Positions 15,075 to 23,838 of a stretch of DNA of 47,637 nt are shown piece after piece. The notes under the pieces are model-generated. The model had not been told where the DNA came from and ran no database searches. It worked only from the letters and a program-made list of their open reading frames with translations. The position numbers and the translations under genes are program-made. Within the stretch, counting starts at the first letter, position 1. The number at the start of each line of letters is the position of its first letter. The stretch is from CAZIWW01 sp964543275 (GTDB lineage Bacteria; Patescibacteriota; Minisyncoccia; Moranbacterales; UBA11712): positions 1-47,637 of the forward strand of contig CAZIWW010000002.1 in assembly GCA_964543275.1 (NCBI GenBank). Reading direction: 5' to 3'.

Positions 15075-16958
15075 ATGTTCCTAGATCTTCTAAAAACTCT
15101 CTTGACTCTCCCATTCCTCCTCATCCTTCCAGGATTCTTTTTAAACTTGGCTGTTTTTGGAGAATCAAACGAAAGGGTTTCTTTTTTTGAAAAAGCGGTT
15201 TTTGTTATCCCTTTCAGCATTATATCCATTGATCTGATCGCTCTACTGTTAAATAAAATAAACATTCCGATTTCAGGCGTCAACTTAATCGGCGCCACTA
15301 TCATCTTTTGTCTTCTTTGTTTTGCCTTTTATCAGATCCGCTTCAAGAAAAAAGAAGCTGAACCTTCCGCAAAAAGTTCAGCCTCCAATGAAATTACTTC
15401 CGAATCGGAAAATTTATTTAATTTCTCCACATGGCAGACGATTTTCATTCTTCTCTCTATAGTCCTGGCCATTTTTATTCGAGTCGCTTACTTAACCGAC
15501 ACCATCGTTCCGGCTTCAACCGACTTGGGACATCATATGTATTGGGTAAAAACAATTATCGATAGCGGGAAGCTTCCGGCTTACAATATGCCGGACTTTA
15601 TAGTCGGAGAGCACATCATTTTCGCCGCGGCAAACTTAATCAGCGGCGTAAACGTAACAACGGCCTTGCCTGTTTTGATCTTGCTTATAGCTAATGTGAC
15701 TGGCATATTCGTAGCCGCCATCCTAGTTGCTCGGCTTTTCAAAAACACGAACACAACCGCTGTATCCTTTTTTGTGCTGGGAACTCTTTACGCCATCGCC
15801 GCGCCGCAGGGAAAATATGTCAGCGGCGGCGTCATCGGCAACATTCTGGGAAATATGTTTCTTCCGCTAGCGCTTTATTTCGCTTTTCGCGCCTTGAAAG
15901 AAAAAAGCGGCTCGCACTTAGGTCTTTTTATTTTCTCCGCAACCGGACTGCTTTACACCCATCACCTTACTTCTTTCGTTCTAATTTTCATTTCAGCCGC
16001 CGTCTTATTAATCTACTTTTCAGTAAACATAAAACGTCTTCCGAAAATTATTTCCAGCTGGCTTAAAATCCTTTTTAAACCGTTTCCCGTGCTGGTTTTG
16101 ATTTTGTCAATCTTATTCCTCGCTTTTGCGTACACTCCTTCATATTTTAACTCGGCGGCTGTCGATCAAGCTACCGGCGCGCCTTCCAAGATAACCCGCG
16201 TAGGTTTAAGTCTAAAACAAATTGAACTAAATGTTGGAAGCGCCAGACTGATCTTAGGCATACTAGGCATTCTTTTGCTTTTGCTCACCTTTAAGCCTAA
16301 AAAGCTCGAATACAGTTTTGTGATTGGCTGGACTCTCATTCTATTCATTATGACATACAGACCCGGCTGGCTTTACATTGACATCCCGAGTAATCGCGTA
16401 AGTAACTATTTATTTCTGCCGCTTTCCATAGCCGCAGCCTATTGCCTCGCTCAATACTTTCATTTTTTCAGAAAAGGCGCCACTCAATTCTTTGCCGCTG
16501 TTTTGCTTTATACTTTCTTATTTTTTACAATCACTTCCGGCCTTTCCGACAGCGCCGAAGCCTTCAAAATTAAAAATCAATTTCAGGAGGCTGTGCAAAC
16601 CTTTCACTCCGGCGAGTATTTGGCTAAAACTACCAACGCATCCAAAGATATTATCTTGAAAGATCACATAAACATTTACGGAGATTCTTGGTATAAGTTA
16701 TTCTTTATGAAAGATTACAAATACCCGTTAAGCCGAGGCAAACTCACTCGCTATTCAGACCCAACCAAGCCGCGCGAAACCTGCACCCGGGATATGATCG
16801 GCAAGCCTCAAAGCGAAACCGGAAGAGCTTGCTTCGCTAAAACAGGAGTTAATTATGTAGCATTAAACGCTCAATTAGAAGGAATGACTTTCGAAACCTA
16901 TCCAGAGTTTTCCAAAGTTTACGCCTCGAATTATATTTCTATTTTTAAGAGAAATTGA
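15075..16958 (+). CDS. Large polytopic membrane protein, GT-C-like
   Basis: A 627-residue protein with many hydrophobic segments, a cytoplasmic or linker region near 90-120, and a soluble C-terminal tail. The first large loop contains STDLGHHMYW (Asp150, His153, His154), placed like the catalytic acidic loop of GT-C transferases that use lipid-phosphate sugars. That function is an inference from topology. The linker AEPSAKSSA (residues 95-103) is encoded by an imperfect palindrome at 15357-15382. The stop is TGA. Downstream is a small membrane protein on the same strand, 87 bp away, with a hairpin in between. Confidence 0.75.
   Translation: MFLDLLKTLLTLPFLLILPGFFLNLAVFGESNERVSFFEKAVFVIPFSIISIDLIALLLNKINIPISGVNLIGATIIFCLLCFAFYQIRFKKKEAEPSAKSSASNEITSESENLFNFSTWQTIFILLSIVLAIFIRVAYLTDTIVPASTDLGHHMYWVKTIIDSGKLPAYNMPDFIVGEHIIFAAANLISGVNVTTALPVLILLIANVTGIFVAAILVARLFKNTNTTAVSFFVLGTLYAIAAPQGKYVSGGVIGNILGNMFLPLALYFAFRALKEKSGSHLGLFIFSATGLLYTHHLTSFVLIFISAAVLLIYFSVNIKRLPKIISSWLKILFKPFPVLVLILSILFLAFAYTPSYFNSAAVDQATGAPSKITRVGLSLKQIELNVGSARLILGILGILLLLLTFKPKKLEYSFVIGWTLILFIMTYRPGWLYIDIPSNRVSNYLFLPLSIAAAYCLAQYFHFFRKGATQFFAAVLLYTFLFFTITSGLSDSAEAFKIKNQFQEAVQTFHSGEYLAKTTNASKDIILKDHINIYGDSWYKLFFMKDYKYPLSRGKLTRYSDPTKPRETCTRDMIGKPQSETGRACFAKTGVNYVALNAQLEGMTFETYPEFSKVYASNYISIFKRN
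15357..15382. repeat. Imperfect palindrome inside the membrane-protein gene
   Basis: GCTGAACCTT and AAAGTTCAGC arms (9 of 10 paired) with a 6-base loop encode a low-complexity linker. Confidence 0.45.
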
Positions 16959-17003
16959 AAAACCTAACATCGGATAAGGAGTCTAGGGTTTGACCTTGAG
17001 AAA

Positions 17004-17023
17004 TTGGCGGCATTAGCCGCCAA
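17004..17023. repeat. Intergenic hairpin TTGGCGGC / GCCGCCAA
   Basis: Perfect 8-bp stem with an ATTA loop, 45 bp after the membrane-protein stop and 22 bp before ATG 17046. Its GC-rich stem is unlike the surrounding AT-rich DNA. Confidence 0.75.
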
Positions 17024-17045
17024 GGTAAAGATTGAGCCAAAAAAT

Positions 17046-17480
17046 ATGTCCTCCAAAATAATAATCATTGCAACCATTGCGTTAGTTCTACTTGGAACAT
17101 CTCTCCTTTTTATAATCGAGTCTTTTAATCACGATTACGATTACCGCAAAAACTGGAGCGTGGTTTACTTTAATGACCCTAACTACGAATCCATCAGAGG
17201 CCAAGACGACCCTTGGAAACTCAAATTCACCATTGAAAATCATCAAGGGGAAAAAGCGGAATACAGCTATAAAGTTTTCGTGAACGACGAACAAGTTACC
17301 GACGGCAAAGCTGAAATTAAAAAAGGCGAGAAAAAAATAATCTCGCCGCGCGTAAATTTTAAAGATGTTTTATCAGCCTTTGAAAAAAACGATCAGCCAA
17401 TTAAAATTACCATAGAAGTTGATACTGAAGATCGAGAGTATGAGATATATAAATATATAAGCCTGGTCGCTAAACAATAA
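17046..17480 (+). CDS. Small membrane-anchored protein, DUF1616-like ectodomain
   Basis: A 144-residue protein from ATG 17046. A longer frame opens at TTG 17004, but those codons lie in a hairpin, so the later ATG is preferred. One membrane segment (about residues 5-25) is followed by an external beta-rich domain with KFTIENHQGEKAEYSYKVFV, recalling the C-terminal domain of DUF1616 proteins that accompany glycosylation genes. It follows the GT-C-like gene and precedes a GT4 gene, so it may be an accessory of the membrane transferase. Function is unknown. Confidence 0.65.
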   Translation: MSSKIIIIATIALVLLGTSLLFIIESFNHDYDYRKNWSVVYFNDPNYESIRGQDDPWKLKFTIENHQGEKAEYSYKVFVNDEQVTDGKAEIKKGEKKIISPRVNFKDVLSAFEKNDQPIKITIEVDTEDREYEIYKYISLVAKQ

Positions 17481-17568
17481 ATTTCTATTATAAATTTCGC
17501 GAAGCTAGTTTCCGATTTCTAAAATCTGCAGAAATTCATAGAAATTCGTGAAAACTAATAGTATTAAA

Positions 17569-18714
17569 ATGAAAGTTCTCCTCGTCACCCGCCCAATTTG
17601 CCCTCCTTGGGATGAAGCTTCTAAAAATTTTGCTTACGACCTAGCTTGCAACATTAAGGACGCTGAAATCCACCTGCTTACTTATGAAAAATTAAGCGAT
17701 TTGCCCACTAATATAATTCAAGAAGATATCTATTCCGAAGCTGGCCTTAATCTTAATCAGAAATACAGGCTGTATAAATTCTTAAAGAAAGCCGACGGCT
17801 TTGATATTATTCATTCGTTATTTACTCCAACCAAACTTAATTCGTTTCTTTTAAAAAGAGCCCTGCGAAATAAGCCCGCCAAAATTATCCAAACCGCGGC
17901 TACTCTGCGGGAAGATTTATACAGCAAGAATGATTTTAAAAAAATGCTTTTTGGAGAACTGATAATTACTTATTCCGATTACGCCAAAGAAAAATTAGAA
18001 AAGATGGGATTTAATAACATTAAAAGAATTTATCCGGGGATTGATACTCTAAAATATTCTCCAGCTCCGAAAAATTTTGAACTGGCTAAACGTTTCAACA
18101 TTGACAACGGCGATTTCGTCATCAACTTCCCGGGAGAATATACCCGACTGGGAGCCATTGACGACGTGATTGAAACCTTTGCTAATTTAATCAGCGAAAG
18201 AAAAAACCTAAAATTACTGCTGGCGTGCCGGGTTAAAAATGAGAAAGACCTGCAAAAGAAAAAAGAAATCGTAGGAAGGCTAAAAGAAAAAAATATTTTA
18301 GGCAGAGCCGCTTTCGCCGATGATCGGAATTATAAAATGGAAGATATTTACAATCTCTCCGAAATAATAATTTTTCCCGCGCGCGACATGCGCGGCAAGT
18401 TTGACATCCCCTTGGCTATCATTGAAGCGATGGCTTGCCGCAAACCGGTCATCGCGAGTAATATTAAAAGGTTGAAATGCTTTCTTAATAACACTAATAG
18501 TATTTTAATCAATACCGGCGACCGCGGAGCGCTTAAGGAAAAAATTTTATACTTGCATAGTAACCATGAAGCAAGAAAAAATCTCGGCGAAAAAGGAATG
18601 CAGTTCGCAATAGAAAATTTTGACATAAGGAAAATAGCAAAAGAATATAAAGAAGTTTACAGAAACTTAACCAGCTCTTCTCCTTTTATTAGAGAAGAAA
18701 AGATAAACAAATAA
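17569..18714 (+). CDS. Glycosyltransferase family 4, divergent
   Basis: A 381-residue GT-B protein from ATG 17569 (MKVLLVTRPICPPWDEASKN). A GTG seven codons earlier is possible but lies in repeated AAATTCGTG-type sequence. The donor domain has INFPGEYTRLGAIDDVIETF and a GKFDIPLAIIEAMACRKPVIASN block. The first Glu of the EX7E pair is not at its usual place, so activity or donor use may differ. No membrane segment. It is followed by the rtcB-like gene with only 4 bp between, suggesting co-transcription with an RNA-repair gene. Confidence 0.8.
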   Translation: MKVLLVTRPICPPWDEASKNFAYDLACNIKDAEIHLLTYEKLSDLPTNIIQEDIYSEAGLNLNQKYRLYKFLKKADGFDIIHSLFTPTKLNSFLLKRALRNKPAKIIQTAATLREDLYSKNDFKKMLFGELIITYSDYAKEKLEKMGFNNIKRIYPGIDTLKYSPAPKNFELAKRFNIDNGDFVINFPGEYTRLGAIDDVIETFANLISERKNLKLLLACRVKNEKDLQKKKEIVGRLKEKNILGRAAFADDRNYKMEDIYNLSEIIIFPARDMRGKFDIPLAIIEAMACRKPVIASNIKRLKCFLNNTNSILINTGDRGALKEKILYLHSNHEARKNLGEKGMQFAIENFDIRKIAKEYKEVYRNLTSSSPFIREEKINK

Positions 18715-18718
18715 ATTT

Positions 18719-20230
18719 ATGACCAACTACAATCTAAAATCTCTATCCCCGCACAAAAAAATTATCGAACCAATCGACAATATGAAAGTCCCGGTAATTC
18801 TCCATATTGACAACGAACTGATGCCTAACGATGATACTATCAACGAACTCATTAACATCGCCAGCGACCCCAATGTCTTTCATCATATTGCCGTCCTCTC
18901 CGACGTACATTCTAAGAAAGGCAGAAAAAATCCGACCGGAACCGCCGTGGCCACCAAAAGATACATTCTGCCGCAGACTACCGACACCGCTCCCAACTGC
19001 GGAATGAGGCTTATTAAAACTCCCTTTGGCGAAAACGATCTTTCAGAAAATCAAATTGACCGGCTTTTTGAAGAACTGGTCAAAACGATCCCGACCGTAA
19101 CCTATATCGGAACCAAAATACCCTATCAAGTGGTAATGGATGTTTGTCGCCGCGGCTCGCAGGCCGTGATCGATCATTTTAAAATGAATACCAACGAAGC
19201 GGAAAATACTTTTAATCGCGGCAACTTTTTTGACCAGATTCCAAGTGAAAAAGAAATTTTAAGTTCCATCCCAAAAGTTTTTTTGCGCATCGCCCAACTG
19301 CGGATGGGAATTCTCGGCGCGGCCGGCAACCATTTTCTGGATTTAATGAAAGCCACCGATATCGTTGACGAAGACGCCGCCCAAAAGCTTGGCATTAAAA
19401 AGGGGCAATATCTTTTTCTGATGCATACCGGTTCGGGAATGCTTGGGCAATACGCTTCTTATTTTTACACACCCAAAGTCAAAGAACACCGCAGTCAGAA
19501 AATCGTGTTGGAGATGGGACGGCGCGCTTTTCTAAAGAGGAATAATCCCGCACACGAGCAATTGCGGCGCGAAATTCCTCTCTGGAAAAACAAGCGGGAG
19601 TTTTACCCCATTGACAGCCAAAGCGAGCTAGGACGGATGTTTCTTACCGCCCACAACGCCAGTGCCAATCACGGATCCGCCAACCGAGCTGTTCTAACTC
19701 ATAATCTCCGCAAAGCTATTAAAAAAGTCTGGCAGAAAGATCTGGAACTGCCTCTGGTTTATGATATGCCGCATGTCTACATCCGGGAGGAGGAACACTA
19801 CGGCGAAAAAGTTTTTGTCCACCGCAACGGCACCACCCGCGCCTTTGGCCCGGCCCGCATGAAATCAATCCCAGAGCTCGGCTCTGGGACATTTGCAGAA
19901 ACTGGAGAGCCCATTTTCGTTCCCTCTTCGATGAGCACACCATGCTACCTCGGCGTCGGCACCGACGAAAATGAATCAACATTCTTCTCCGCCAGTCACG
20001 GCACCGGAAAATCCAAAACATCCCGCGGCGAAACCCCTCAAAATCGAGACGAGTTAGTCAAGAAGATGAAAAAAAACAAAGTTAAATTATTTAACGCCCA
20101 ATCCCGTCAAATCATCGAGCAAGACAGCTCGCAGTATAAAGATGTGGAAAAGGTAATTGAAGGAATGGTGGAAAACAAAATTATCAAAGTAGTGGCTAAG
20201 ATGCAGCCTGTAGCGGTGCTGATGGCATAA
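18719..20230 (+). CDS. RtcB-like RNA ligase, divergent metal site
   Basis: A 503-residue RtcB-family protein. Canonical RtcB joins 2',3'-cyclic phosphate and 5'-OH RNA ends using Mn and GTP. Conserved elements are SDVHSKKG (62-68), NCGMRLI (93-99, Cys94), GNHF (His205), MHTGSG (His236), YDMPH (His352), VHRNGTTRAFGP and SASHGTG (His427, the expected guanylylated His). In place of the usual D-x-N-C metal motif it reads A-P-N-C, so one metal ligand appears absent unless Asp89 replaces it from two residues away. A palindrome at 19870-19888 encodes residues 384-390. No archease gene is near. Confidence 0.85.
   Translation: MTNYNLKSLSPHKKIIEPIDNMKVPVILHIDNELMPNDDTINELINIASDPNVFHHIAVLSDVHSKKGRKNPTGTAVATKRYILPQTTDTAPNCGMRLIKTPFGENDLSENQIDRLFEELVKTIPTVTYIGTKIPYQVVMDVCRRGSQAVIDHFKMNTNEAENTFNRGNFFDQIPSEKEILSSIPKVFLRIAQLRMGILGAAGNHFLDLMKATDIVDEDAAQKLGIKKGQYLFLMHTGSGMLGQYASYFYTPKVKEHRSQKIVLEMGRRAFLKRNNPAHEQLRREIPLWKNKREFYPIDSQSELGRMFLTAHNASANHGSANRAVLTHNLRKAIKKVWQKDLELPLVYDMPHVYIREEEHYGEKVFVHRNGTTRAFGPARMKSIPELGSGTFAETGEPIFVPSSMSTPCYLGVGTDENESTFFSASHGTGKSKTSRGETPQNRDELVKKMKKNKVKLFNAQSRQIIEQDSSQYKDVEKVIEGMVENKIIKVVAKMQPVAVLMA
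19870..19888. repeat. Palindrome inside the rtcB-like gene
   Basis: CCCAGAGC and GCTCTGGG arms (8 bp, perfect) with a TCG loop encode IPELGSG, in a loop that is longer than in ordinary RtcB proteins. Confidence 0.65.
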
Positions 20231-20267
20231 TTTTACGAAATACGAAATTTCCGAACTACGAAAAAAA
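20231..20267. repeat. Left arm of a repeat pair bracketing the GxxExxY pseudogene
   Basis: TACGAAATACGAAATTTCCG words directly after the rtcB-like stop. The inverse complement occurs at 20668-20703. Confidence 0.7.
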
Positions 20268-20280
20268 AGAAAACAAAAAA

Positions 20281-20654
20281 AAGCACTTAATATACGCCGA
20301 GAATGTTATCAAATAATAGGAATATCATTTAAAGTCTTTAAGAGACTAGGTTTTGGACATAAGAAAATTTTCTACCAAAAAGCTTTAGCTAAATAATTTA
20401 AAGATAATAAGATTAATTTCAGATAGCAGTTGCGATGTAAAGTGAGATATGGAAACAAAGATTTGGGAATTTATGCGCTGGATTTTCTGGTTTTTGGAAA
20501 AATTATTTTAGAATTAAAACAAAAGAGTTTCATTTCTGCCAAGAATATTGATCAGCTTTATAAATACCTTAGAGCTACTAACCTAAAACTCGGCTTAATA
20601 ATTACATTTACCAGAGATGGTATAGAATACAAAAGAGTTGTAAATCTTAGATAG
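20281..20654 (+). pseudogene. GxxExxY family protein, inactivated
   Basis: Translation in one frame from 20304 gives CYQIIGISFKVFKRLGFGH, a stop TAA at 20394, FKDNKINFR, a second stop TAG at 20424, then a clean C-terminal half (CKVRYGNKDLG, LDFLVFGKIILELK, YKRVVNLR). These are recognisable parts of GxxExxY proteins of about 120 residues. A LIYAE-like start lies at 20287-20301 in another frame, implying a frameshift near 20302. The namesake Glu also seems to be Lys. At least three lesions make it a pseudogene. Family members occur beside mobile elements and their function is unclear. It is bracketed by inverted ATTCGTA-type repeats. Confidence 0.85.
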
Positions 20655-20667
20655 TCTTTCCCGCTAA

Positions 20668-20703
20668 TTTCGTATTTTCGCCAAATTCGTATTTCGTAAA
20701 ACA
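20668..20703. repeat. Right arm of a repeat pair bracketing the GxxExxY pseudogene
   Basis: TTTCGTATTTTCGCC and AAATTCGTATTTCGTAAAA words lie directly before the tmk-like start and are the inverse of 20231-20267. Confidence 0.7.
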
Positions 20704-21318
20704 ATGGAGATTATTACTCTCTCCGGCCTTGACGGCTCGGGTAAATCAACACAAATAGAACTCCTTAAAGAATTCCTCAAAAGACAGGGAAAAAGTTTTT
20801 ACTATTTCCACGCCGTCTCTTTTTCAGTCGCTCAAAGACTCAACCTTAGCGATTTGCTAAGATTGAGTCTTAACGAGAAACCAGCCAAAGGAGTTATTAA
20901 GGCAAACTGGCTGCAAATCCAGCTTCGCAAGCTTGCTCTGTTAATTGACATACTAAGATTCAAGCGCTTAACGAAGAAACTTAAAGTTGATTACATCATC
21001 AGCGATCGGTATTTTTACGACAGCGTGGTAAATATAAATTATTTATCAAATAAGAATAAGAAGCTATTTGCAGAAAGATTTATCCCAAAACCGGATTTTG
21101 CGTTTTTTATTAGAATAAATCCAGAAATTATTATGCAACGCGAGCGAAAACCGGATCAGGGATTAGAGTACCTGATAGCTAAGGAAAAAATATACAAAAA
21201 TAGAACCAAAGATTGGAAAATGATTGTAGTGAACGGAGAAAATGATAAGAAAGATGTAGGCGAGGAAATTATATTTAAGTTCAAGTCCAAAATGTCAAAT
21301 CCGCGTATTAAATCCTAA
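20704..21318 (+). CDS. Thymidylate kinase-like P-loop kinase
   Basis: A 204-residue dTMP kinase-fold protein. The P-loop is GLDGSGKST (residues 8-16) and the DRYFYDS motif (101-107) corresponds to the DRY element. The usual dTMP kinase sequence after the P-loop is not obvious, so substrate is uncertain; such genes also occur in surface-glycan clusters. Residues 45-56 are encoded by a 37-bp palindrome (20835-20871). The C-terminal residues FKFKSKMSNP run into repeated intergenic-type words, so the true end may have been altered. ATG follows the repeat arm with no Shine-Dalgarno site. Confidence 0.75.
   Translation: MEIITLSGLDGSGKSTQIELLKEFLKRQGKSFYYFHAVSFSVAQRLNLSDLLRLSLNEKPAKGVIKANWLQIQLRKLALLIDILRFKRLTKKLKVDYIISDRYFYDSVVNINYLSNKNKKLFAERFIPKPDFAFFIRINPEIIMQRERKPDQGLEYLIAKEKIYKNRTKDWKMIVVNGENDKKDVGEEIIFKFKSKMSNPRIKS
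20835..20871. repeat. 37-bp palindrome inside the tmk-like gene
   Basis: AAGACTCAACCTTAGC (20835-20850) and its inverse at 20856-20871 pair over 16 bp with a single G-T-type change, around a 5-base loop. It encodes RLNLSDLLRLSL in frame. Confidence 0.8.
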
Positions 21319-21368
21319 AACCTTTGAAAGCTCCTGCATTTTAGCCGTAGTTTTAAGTTTTGACATTT
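21289..21368. repeat. Inverted repeat spanning the tmk-like gene end
   Basis: AAATGTCAAA (21290-21299, still coding) and TTTGACATTT (21359-21368) are a 10-bp pair within a wider run of TTTGACATTTGA words. The stop codon lies inside the potential hairpin. Confidence 0.6.
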
Positions 21369-21389
21369 GATTTTTGAGATAAATAATTT

Positions 21390-22853
21390 ATGTCTCGCTT
21401 TCTCGTAAAATCATTTTTCTGGCTGACCGCCAGCGAAATAATTTACAATCTTACAGCTTACGTAATCCATGGCGGAATGGGGCGAATTTTGGGTCCGGCG
21501 GAATACGGAAGATACGCCATCGTGATAACGCTTACCACTATGATCGTTGTCCTCATCGGTCGAAGCGTCCCAACCGCTATGTCAAAATACTTAAGCGAGA
21601 TCTCTAAAACCAGTGCCGGACTCATTCCAATAATAAAAAAACAGACCGCTGTCATTCAAACAATCTTAATTGGCGGCGTTACCTTAATCTTCTTTCTGTT
21701 AGCCCCGGTAATTTCCCGCCTTCTCGGCGATCTAACTCTTGTCCCGCTCTTTCGGTTGTCAACGCTGATTATTCCCGCTTTTGCTTTGTCCTCATTTTAT
21801 TTTTATTACTTTACCGGACTTCACCGATTCAATACGCAGGCGTTTCTCAAAACCATCCGCTCCGCCGCCCGCCTTGTTTTTATTTTAGGATTGGCTTGGT
21901 ATTTTAAATCGCGCGGCTTCGCCCTGGAAGGCGCAATTCTCGGCTATGTCCTAGCCCCGCTCTCGGTATTCTTTGCCGCAATTTTACTCGACCCGCATAG
22001 AAAACGGAAATCCGAAGGTCAATTTGATTGGAGACAGCTAATTTACTACGCTTGGCCAGTTACTCTCTTTCTAATCGCTTACGAATTTCTGATAACCATT
22101 GACCTTTATCTAGTCAAAGGAATTTTGCGCGACGATTACTTAACAGGAATTTACAATGCCGCCATCACCGTCGGCCGCATTCCGTATTATTTATTCTACG
22201 CCCTCACTATCATTCTCCTTCCCACCGTTTCCAAAACTACATCCAGCAATGACCATAACGAAACCGAAAAAATCATCAGCCAGTCTCTGCGCTTAATGAT
22301 AATGTTTCTAATGCCGACTTGTATCTTGATGTCATTTTTTTCCGAACCAATAATTAAAATTTTCTTTACTTCCAAATTCGTTGACGCCGCTTTGCCGATG
22401 TCTATTTTCGTCTTCGGTATTGGCTTTCTGACCGTCTTTTATGTTTTAACTTTTATTCTCAACGGCGCCGGCAAAGTCAAAGTTCCGATGATTATTTCTT
22501 TCTTTGGGCTTGCTATCAACGTTATCCTCACCTACTTCCTCATAAAAAAATACGCCCTATTAGGCGCCGTGATTGGAACTTCAATTACCTCATTCGTGAT
22601 AATGGTTATAATTCTCGTTTACGCTTATCGACACTTCGGCTACCTATTTAAGTTAAAGAGTTTTATTAAAATAATCTTAGCTTCCCTTGGAATGCTCGCC
22701 GCAGCATTCTTACTGCCCCGGGAGAATTATACTTTCATTATTTGGTCGGTTATTTTGATAGGATTCTACCTTCTGATTTTATTTCTCCTTCGCGAATTCG
22801 GACCTAGCGAGTTGGCTCTAATAAAACAACTATCTTCTAGGAAGAAAAAGTAA
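21390..22853 (+). CDS. Polysaccharide flippase, Wzx/MATE-like
   Basis: A 487-residue protein with about 12-14 hydrophobic segments. The start LVKSFFWLTASEIIYNLTAYVIHGGMGRILGPAEYGRYAIVIT is typical of the MOP/PST flippase family that moves lipid-linked glycans across the membrane. It is the exporter expected for the many glycosyltransferases around it. The C-terminus ends in a short basic tail. It is the last gene of the plus-strand run and converges on folD with a 56-bp gap. No other exporter is seen in the window. Confidence 0.9.
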   Translation: MSRFLVKSFFWLTASEIIYNLTAYVIHGGMGRILGPAEYGRYAIVITLTTMIVVLIGRSVPTAMSKYLSEISKTSAGLIPIIKKQTAVIQTILIGGVTLIFFLLAPVISRLLGDLTLVPLFRLSTLIIPAFALSSFYFYYFTGLHRFNTQAFLKTIRSAARLVFILGLAWYFKSRGFALEGAILGYVLAPLSVFFAAILLDPHRKRKSEGQFDWRQLIYYAWPVTLFLIAYEFLITIDLYLVKGILRDDYLTGIYNAAITVGRIPYYLFYALTIILLPTVSKTTSSNDHNETEKIISQSLRLMIMFLMPTCILMSFFSEPIIKIFFTSKFVDAALPMSIFVFGIGFLTVFYVLTFILNGAGKVKVPMIISFFGLAINVILTYFLIKKYALLGAVIGTSITSFVIMVIILVYAYRHFGYLFKLKSFIKIILASLGMLAAAFLLPRENYTFIIWSVILIGFYLLILFLLREFGPSELALIKQLSSRKKK

Positions 22854-22909
22854 AAAAAGTCTGTGATATTGGCCGGCATGAGAGCGATCGCTTGCGAATT
22901 TTAATCACA

Positions 22910-23743
22910 TTATTTCTCTGCCAACAGCACCACATTCCGCATCAGCATCGCTACCGTCATCGGACCGACGCCGCCTGGGACGGGAGTAATATAAGAAGCT
23001 TTTTTGCTAACGGATTTGAAGTCAACATCGCCGCATATTTTGCCGCCCTCGCGGCTAATCCCCACATCAATTACCACCGCTCCTTTTTTAACCATATTAC
23101 CTTTAATTAAATTTTTCTTTCCCACCGCCGATACCAAAATATCGGCGTTTTTTGTAAATCTGCCAAGATTTCTGGTCTTGTTATGGCACACCGTCACCGT
23201 CGCGTCTCTACTCGCGAGCGTTTGCGCGATCGGCTTGCCAGCCAGATTTGAATACCCTACCACCACAGCGCATTTTCCGGCCACAGAAATATTATACTCG
23301 TCTAAAATTTTATCAACTCCCCAAGCCGTTGCCGGCACACAGCTAGCATCTTTAATGCCGTTCTGAATAAATTTTCCAAAATTTAAGGGATGAACGCAAT
23401 CCGCATCTTTCTTACAATCAATGCTTTCAAGTATTTTTCGGCTGTCAATTTTTTTCGGCAACGGAAGTTGAACCAGAATCCCGTCAACTTCCTTGTCCTG
23501 ATTAAGCCTTCCAATTTCCCGCAATAATTTATTTTGAGAAACATTTTTGGAAAGTTTAATCTCCCGCGAATTTATCCCCGCTTCCCAGCAAGCCACTTTT
23601 TTACTTCTTACATAAACAACCGACGCCGGATCGCGACCAACTAAAACTATAGCCAAAACCGGCTTCTTTCCCATTCGAGAAACCCGCTTTTTTATATCTT
23701 GTTTAATTTTTTCAGCTAATTTTTTACCGTCGAGGATTTTCAT
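22910..23743 (-). CDS. folD: Methylenetetrahydrofolate dehydrogenase / cyclohydrolase
   Basis: A 277-residue bifunctional FolD that interconverts 5,10-methylene-, methenyl- and 10-formyl-tetrahydrofolate with NADP. Motifs are VVYVRSKKVACWEAGI (Tyr44 and catalytic Lys48), VQLPLP, KDADCVHPLNFGK, VVVGYSNLAGKPIAQTL (dinucleotide site), ATVTVCHNKT, VIDVGI, GDVDF and ITPVPGGVGPMTVAML. Small deviations from consensus (DAD-C for the usual DVD-G, PATAWG for PCTP.G) are modest. It lies after glyA on the same strand with a 95-bp repeat-rich gap, making a one-carbon unit. A TATAAT box at 23760-23755 would start transcription about five bases from the ATG. Confidence 0.95.
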   Translation of the reverse strand: MKILDGKKLAEKIKQDIKKRVSRMGKKPVLAIVLVGRDPASVVYVRSKKVACWEAGINSREIKLSKNVSQNKLLREIGRLNQDKEVDGILVQLPLPKKIDSRKILESIDCKKDADCVHPLNFGKFIQNGIKDASCVPATAWGVDKILDEYNISVAGKCAVVVGYSNLAGKPIAQTLASRDATVTVCHNKTRNLGRFTKNADILVSAVGKKNLIKGNMVKKGAVVIDVGISREGGKICGDVDFKSVSKKASYITPVPGGVGPMTVAMLMRNVVLLAEK

Positions 23744-23754
23744 AGCTGGAGCAA

Positions 23755-23760
23755 ATTATA
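23755..23760 (-). promoter_or_regulatory. -10 box TATAAT next to the folD start
   Basis: TATAAT with TTAAAA 17 bp upstream. The predicted start near 23748 implies an almost leaderless mRNA. Confidence 0.45.
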
Positions 23761-23782
23761 ATTTTCATATAAACAGTTTTAA

Positions 23783-23836
23783 GCTTTGAGCGCAGTTTTG
23801 ACATTTGAGCTTTGAGTTTTGAGCTTTCATCTTTCA
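23783..23836. repeat. AGCTTTGAG / TTTTGAGCTTT word run
   Basis: Repeated AGCTTTGAG, GACATTTGAG and GTTTTGAGC words fill the gap between folD and glyA, matching the word family at 21289-21378 and 42057-42085. Confidence 0.6.
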
Positions 23837-23838
23837 TC

